Shown here: one piece after another, positions 58,301-64,000 of the stretch
Layout: each line of letters starts with the position of its first letter
Position numbering within the stretch: position 1 is the first letter of the stretch
Source: Panonychus citri
Lineage: Eukaryota; Arthropoda; Arachnida; Trombidiformes; Tetranychidae
Direction: 5' to 3'
Length of the DNA stretch: 64,000 nucleotides
Assembly (NCBI RefSeq): GCF_014898815.1
Contig: NW_026515450.1
Coordinates: forward strand, 372,001-436,000
Program-made: the position numbers and the translations under genes
Notes under the pieces: generated by a model
What the model saw: only the letters and a program-made list of their open reading frames with translations
The model's database searches: none
Told to the model about the DNA's origin: nothing

Positions 58301-61300
58301 TAGTTAAATTATTATAATCAAAAATTAAATCATCTTCATGTTATATTTACAATACTTTCTAATCAACCAATTCACAATTAACAACAATTAACTTTAACAA
58401 CATTAACTAATCTAATAAATTAAATGCCCTCACAGTTATTGTCAAGGTGTGTATATGTGTGTTTATAATCAACATTGATTAACCAACTCAACAATTAAGG
58501 ATTTTAACGTAGGCTTATTGTTGATGATTATACTTTTTTCATCTTGGGTTAGGTTTACATTTTCATTCATATTTATATAAAAAATTGTGTGTGTCCTTTT
58601 TCATCAAGTTTACTATTAAGTCAATCAAATCAATTGATTGTTGGTGAAAGTGTTTACAATTACTTTGTAATCTGTAAACAATTTAAACAAATTAGTTAGT
58701 AGGTTGTCAAGCTTGCCAATCAAGATTAGAACATATGATTGAGAGAAAAAAAAAGATTCTCCAAGAAGAAATAAGAATAACCTTCAAATGTTGATTACGA
58801 ATTTATCTCTCATCTTTGCTAATTCTATCCTTTGATTATCATGTTAATTCATCATCATCTTAATCATCAAAATTTTCATTAGGCTGTGAACAATTTGTTG
58901 ACTTTTTCGTGTCAACCACTTTTTCGTTTATTATTACGATGCTTTATTATAGCCCCTTAATCAGCAATTTCTTAATGTTTTATTAATTATGATGACATTT
59001 AGCTTAATCTCTCAACCTTAATCGTTTTCTTTGTTTTTTTAATCAATTTTATTTAGAAGGTGGTGAAGACAAATCAACAAATCATGGGAGAAAATCATCA
59101 AAAAAGCAGCAGCATCAACAACAACAGCCAAAATATCAGCAATCATTACAACAATCAGGCCCACAATTAGAAAAATCTTCGGGTAAAAATGTTCCTCCGC
59201 TTTCTAGTCAAGTAAGTTGAAAATTAATTTAATCGTCACAATCAACAGGGTTAATTGTTCACTTTTTATTTGTTATTTTCTTTCAGTCCTTTGTTTACAA
59301 AACGGTTCTGGAAGCAACTGTAAGTGATGCCACGGTTAATGAAGAGGAGGCCAGGATTAATGCTGCCGAAGCTCCTGGTCCTTTCGAGATTGAAACTGAC
59401 CTTTTAAGTCCAGAAATCGAAGAGGCTGTAATCAAGATTCAAGCAAATGTCCGAGGCTATTTAACAAGAAAACTTTATCGGGGAGTTACACCGGACCGGT
59501 CAGTTGAGACGAGCCAACAGCCTTCAAATGTTGTCGGTCAAAGTCAAGGTTAGTTTTAAGATGGAAGTGATTAATTAGAATCTAATAACTTTTATTGATA
59601 TTCTTGATTGTTCACAGAACCAATTGAATCATCACACAATGAACAAAGTTCATCAGGAATTCTTGCTCCACCGCCAAGTTTTTCAGATACTCCCAAAGAG
59701 TTTCCTCTGGATCATGATGATAATAAAACAGCCGCTTCACAAGGGAAACAAATTGCAGATAAACTAATTGAATTGGAGAAACAAGTTAGCCAACAAGAAG
59801 CAATTAATAAACCATTGGAATCAACATCGACTGTTTTCAAAACTGTTGATGAGGTAATTTCTAAAAAGGAGAAACGAGAAAACTTTAATCATGACATTGG
59901 AAAAGTTGATTATAAACAATCTTCAGTTGATTGTGTTGGTGAGAAGTTGAAAACTCAATATGAAAATAATGATCATGTTCAGCAAGTAAACAATTCATCA
60001 GAACGTCAATTGGAAATTCCATCCATTGAGACAAGTGAATGTACCGGACCTGAAGAGGCAGCGATTAAAATTCAAGCGGCATTCAGAGGTTATCAAGTTC
60101 GGAAAACTATTTCAAGGGAAACCTCACCTTCACATACGCGAGGTGAAGATGAAGATGTTGTTCATTTACGAGAAAAAGATGCCAATTCTACTCAAGATCC
60201 AGAAAGAGAATCGATTCTTGTTCTTGATCAACTAGAGGAATGTTTATCTCAAGAATTGATGAGAAGCTCAATCAATATTGGAGATGAGACATCACTAAGC
60301 TCATATTCAACTGATTTCGACTTAAATTCAAGTCTACAAAGTAACATCTCATTAGCGGCCTTAGCATCATCATCAACAACCAAAACAACACATGAGGATG
60401 AAAATTCTGACTCTAAATTACCTTTATTAACATCGAGTAATTTAGCAAAGACCAATGATGAAAATATAACAACAGCTAAAATTAATGACGAAACACCAAC
60501 AATTCCTGATGCAATCGAATCTGAAAATGTAAACAAGCAAATTGTTGATGTATCTTCAGTTGATCCATTAACAGTTTCAATCAATAATCAAGCTCCAACA
60601 GCTGATGATTCAGTTAATCAAACGGAATGTTTTGATTCATCATCTAAGGTGGAGGATACATTAGAAGTGATTAAATCTGAACCAGTTTTGTTTGTTCCCA
60701 CCGATGAAAAAGTTAACGCCATTGATGAAACCGATTTAATTGATGGAATGGTGAAAATTGATAATCAAGAAATTGATCCGGTTGTAATTGTTGAATTAGA
60801 TGGTACATTAGATGCATCTGATGTGTCAAAATCAAATGATAAACAAATTGATGAGCCAAAAAGCATTAAAAAGGAATCGCCTAAAAAGTTAACAACAATT
60901 GACTCAGAATTAGAGTTACACCAATCAATTGAGATTAACAGAGTTGGTTCAAGTTCAATCAACGAAACGAAATCCATTGATGAACCAGAAGCAGAAATCG
61001 AGGAGCTCGAAGTTGAACCTTTGTTTTCAGAACTTGTTTCACCTTTAATTGAATCAACGATCCAAAGTAATCAACAAACTTCAACTAATGATTCTGTTAA
61101 TTCATCACAAAAAGATGAACAAATTACTCCACCAATTTGTGATGTAACTTTATCACCATCACTTGCGGAAATAGTTACAAGTGATAATCAAAGTGACCTT
61201 AATGCTGATGGAAACACACCAATTAGTTTAATTACCGAAACTAGTGAAGAATCTAAGGAAACAGTTAATAAATTGACCAAAGAAGATTCATTTGGATCAG

Positions 61301-62796
61301 ATATCCTTGTTTTAGATGATGAAAAAAATGATACTCTTTATGATCCATTTGAAGATAATTTAACTTGCAACCCACCAACCATTCAATCATCGGCTAATAA
61401 TCATGAACAATTAACAGCATCAGCAACATTTGCCGAGGATAATTTGATTAAATCAGTTGTAGATGATTTAAATAAAGATAAAGAATTACTCCTTTATGAA
61501 ATGAATTCAGGATCAACAATTAAAGATGTCGACTTATCAGATATGAATGAAAATATTAACGAGATTAAAGATGATATTTTGGTCAATTTGGATGAAAGTG
61601 ATGACGAAGATGACGAAGATAGTCAAAAACGACCAGTTGAACAATCAGTAAATTGTGTATCCAAAAATAACTCGATTGTTCAAATTCAAGACGAAAATCA
61701 AATGATTGAAAAGGAAACTAAGGATCTCAGTAATTCTGCAAAACAATCAAAAGATGAATCAATAAATGACTCGACAACAACTGAACAAAACATTGATTCA
61801 GAATCACTACCTGATGGTCATGTTGGTGATTTGATTAAAACTGAAATGGTTTCTACTCCAGAACAATCAGAAGCTGTGGCAACAATTAACGAGCCTTCAG
61901 AAAATGTTTGTAAAAAAGTGATTCCGGATTTATTTGATTCACAACCAGAGAAACAATTGAATATTGAACTTGCATTCTCACCAAGTGTTGGTGTTATTCA
62001 ACAATCAATGATTAATCATGACAAAAGTTCAATTCAAGAAGATGTTGATTCTTCCAGTGTCTCAACAAACCCTTTCTTAAATCAGTCAGATTTTGATTCA
62101 GATCTCGACTTGGGAAAAATCATTCCCAGTGATCAGAAACCAATCAATCTTGTTGGCGATGAAAATGAATCAACGAGTTTAACAACACAACAATCTTCGC
62201 AAGAATCAACGACGACAATCAAACAATTAGAATTAACAACATCCGAAGTTGCAATTATCAAAGATGAAGAACAATTAAAATCAATTGTCCCAAAAGAATC
62301 ATCCGAGAAATTAAAACAGCTCGAGATTCTTGTGGCACCTCCGATTGAAAGTCCAAATACAATTCAAATTACCGAAACTACTGCAGATCTTACAAGTGCC
62401 ATTACTGAAGACAATCAATCAAAAGCTGATGAATCACCAATTAAACATGATGATGAAGACAAATCGCCAGAAAATCAGTCCAAATCTCCTGTACAAGAAA
62501 ATTTAAATGAGACAATCATTGTAGTCCAATCTGAGGTATCAAATGAACAATTAGCACCAACGGAAAGTGCAACAACATCAAACAATCAACCAACAGTTAA
62601 TATTGAGACAAATGTTGAGAGCAATATAACAACAATTAACGAACCACCAGTAAATGATGATGAAGAAGTCGATACCAGCCCAGAGAATGGAAATCTTTTA
62701 CTAAGACTACAGGATCGCGATACTCGATCGAGAAGTCCAAATCCATTTAATCGTAAAAAGAGACGACACAAAAAGAAAAGTGGACCTGCTAATTGA
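55398..62796 (+). CDS. igl: Large acidic IQ-motif protein, igloo/neuromodulin-like
   Basis: Exons are 1a 55398-55551, 2 59057-59211, 3 59287-59548 and 4 59618-62796; phases match (1, 0, 1), giving about 1,249 residues. The N-terminus MGAILSKFW is a likely N-myristoylation site, followed by a Pro-rich stretch. Exon 2 is Gln/Ser/Lys-rich. Exon 3 has an IQ motif (IKIQANVRGYLTRK) and exon 4 a second (IKIQAAFRGYQVRK). The rest of exon 4 is about 900 residues of acidic, Ser/Thr-rich, probably disordered sequence ending in a basic tail (NPFNRKKRRHKKKSG). IQ motifs bind calmodulin. A lipid-anchored N-terminus with IxIQAxxRG repeats resembles neuromodulin/GAP-43 and fly igloo. Orthology is probable, not proved. 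An alternative first exon lies at 56327. Confidence 0.7.
56327..56387 (+). CDS. igl: Alternative first exon 1b of the IQ-protein gene
   Basis: An ATG opens MGCILSFFKF and continues NNNKSYKITE before a GTAAGT donor after one base of the next codon. That is the same phase as exon 1a, so it can join exon 2 at 59057 to give about 1,218 residues. It resembles exon 1a (MGAILSKF against MGCILSFF), and both ATGs have the context TCATGGG. Cys3 beside the Gly2 myristoylation site would allow palmitoylation as well. Expression is inferred. Confidence 0.65.
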
Positions 62797-63534
62797 TTAA
62801 CCAAATCAATCAAATTAAACAACAATTAACATGAATCTATGTCAACAAAAACAAAGATGAACACGAATTTAAAATACCTGGACAACCAAAAGTGCATTTT
62901 ACACGGAGATATTGATCACAATCGATTTACAAAAATGATTAAGATTAATTGATTATCATTATTATTACTATTATTATACTTATACAAATAATTAAATTAT
63001 AATGACGAAAATAAATGAAAAACAAAATCCACAACATGTATTAGATTGTATTGGAAACAAACTTTGAACTTTGAAAAAAATTTAAGCATCAAAAATGCTT
63101 ACAACTGATTAATTATCTCTAATTTTATTACAGTTAAATTACAACGAAATTAAGATGATCATTAATTTAGAAATTGTGTTGACGGAGTGATTGTTTTCTA
63201 ACTCAATTAACAATTAAGCGAATCTGTTGTTCAACTTCAGCCAATTTTCATGAGTTTTCCCACTTCGTTAATTTTCATTTAATTATCTTAATTTAGTTAA
63301 TTGTCTTTTCGCTGATTAGAGACAGAGAAACACAAGAATATGTTCAGATTAGAATCGAAATTAATTAAATTTGATTTGAATCGAATTCGGGTCAGCGCCA
63401 TCTGTCAGTTCTTTTTGCAACTATTCGAAAAAAAGGTGTTTCGGTTTTCTGTTTTTGTCTCTTTCTTTTTTCTTAAACTGTGATCTTTGAGTGTGTTTGT
63501 TAACAGAATTTAATTTAATTTAGAATTAATCAAA
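62797..63534. other. Spacer between the IQ-protein gene and CCT6
   Basis: 3' UTR of the IQ-protein gene and the promoter side of CCT6. No other gene is visible. Confidence 0.5.
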
Positions 63535-64000
63535 ATGTCTGCAATTCGTGTTGTCAATCCTAAAGCTGAGGTCGCCCGACACTCGCAAGCTTTAAACATC
63601 AACATCAGCGGAGCTCGAGGTCTTCAAGATGTAATTAGATCCAATTTAGGTCCACGAGGAACAATGAAAATGTAAGAGTGAAGCCTCTCCCTTTTCTTTA
63701 TGGGTTTTTCACTTATCCTTTTAATAGCACGTGTTTTCAATGATTAATGTCCTTTTTCTGTTATAAATTGTAATCAAATTTTATTCTTTCTACCCTTAAT
63801 TAGGTTGATCTCTGGTTCTGGTGATATTAAAATTACCAAAGATGGAAATGTTCTTTTACACGAAATGGTAAGAGGAACATTTTCTATTCTTTTGTTGCTT
63901 GGAAGATTTTGACTCTATCCGGTTAATTTTGGTTTTTCTTTTGATTTCTTTTTCTAGCAAATTCAACATCCAACCGCATCTTTGATTGCTAAGGCTTCTA
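63535..64000 (+). CDS. CCT6: T-complex protein 1 subunit zeta (CCT6), 5' part, cut by window end
   Basis: Exons 63535-63671, 63804-63867 and 63958 onward have matching phases. The protein starts MSAIRVVNPKAEVARHSQAL and continues ARGLQDVIRSNLGPRGTMKM, then GDIKITKDGNVLLHEM and QIQHPTASLIAKAS. NPKAEVAR and IQHPTASLIAK identify the zeta subunit of the cytosolic chaperonin TRiC/CCT, which folds actin, tubulin and other proteins with ATP. The segment includes the apical start of the equatorial ATP-binding domain (NLGPRG, TKDG). The remaining ~85% lies beyond position 64000. Confidence 0.96.

Overview
The window is nuclear DNA from an AT-rich animal genome: short coding exons with GT-AG introns, head-to-head gene pairs, and no operons or bacterial signals. 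The gene content points to an arthropod: a Nit-Fhit fusion, a PDGF/VEGF-type factor, an igloo-like IQ protein and a clip-like serine protease. Two tandem nuclear-receptor genes with a ligand-binding domain but no zinc-finger DNA-binding domain suggest a spider mite (Tetranychus-like), where such HR96-related proteins are, to my recollection, expanded. The species is inferred, not shown.

Layout. 1-2195: no gene. 2196-5996 (-): RNF217-like RBR ubiquitin ligase, three exons. 7679-8954 (-): secreted PDGF/VEGF-family factor. 9540-10306 (+): HSD10-like short-chain dehydrogenase, frameshifted and missing catalytic residues. 10580-18565: a duplicated block with two tandem LBD-only nuclear receptors (-), each followed by a relic of a serine-protease 3' exon, plus a broken TMEM62-like phosphoesterase (+). 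17850-20278 (-): NUDT5-like Nudix gene, whose intron holds the right-hand copy of a flanking repeat. 23472-38228 (-): a four-exon trypsin-like protease spread over about 15 kb. Its largest 3' intron carries a full-length PIF/Harbinger transposon (24812-28503) with inverted ends, a TTA target duplication, both genes and a 63-bp hairpin satellite. 38229-43638: no convincing gene. 43639-49282: COMMD10 and NitFhit, a head-to-head pair duplicated around IFT74, with each copy keeping one intact gene. 50218-50944 (+): secreted two-sushi protein. 51389-52366 (-) and 52861-54204 (+): tafazzin and TIM50, divergent mitochondrial genes. 55398-62796 (+): large igloo/neuromodulin-like IQ protein with two alternative Met-Gly first exons. 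63535-64000 (+): start of CCT6 (CCT zeta), cut by the window edge.

Most genes are unrelated housekeeping or signalling genes. The functional links visible are mitochondrial (tafazzin beside TIM50) and evolutionary: local duplication and decay have shaped 9.5-18.6 kb and 43.7-48 kb. Exon joins below were read by eye from splice sites and reading phase, and no transcript data were available. Many long frames begin at TTG or GTG, so starts were moved to real ATGs.
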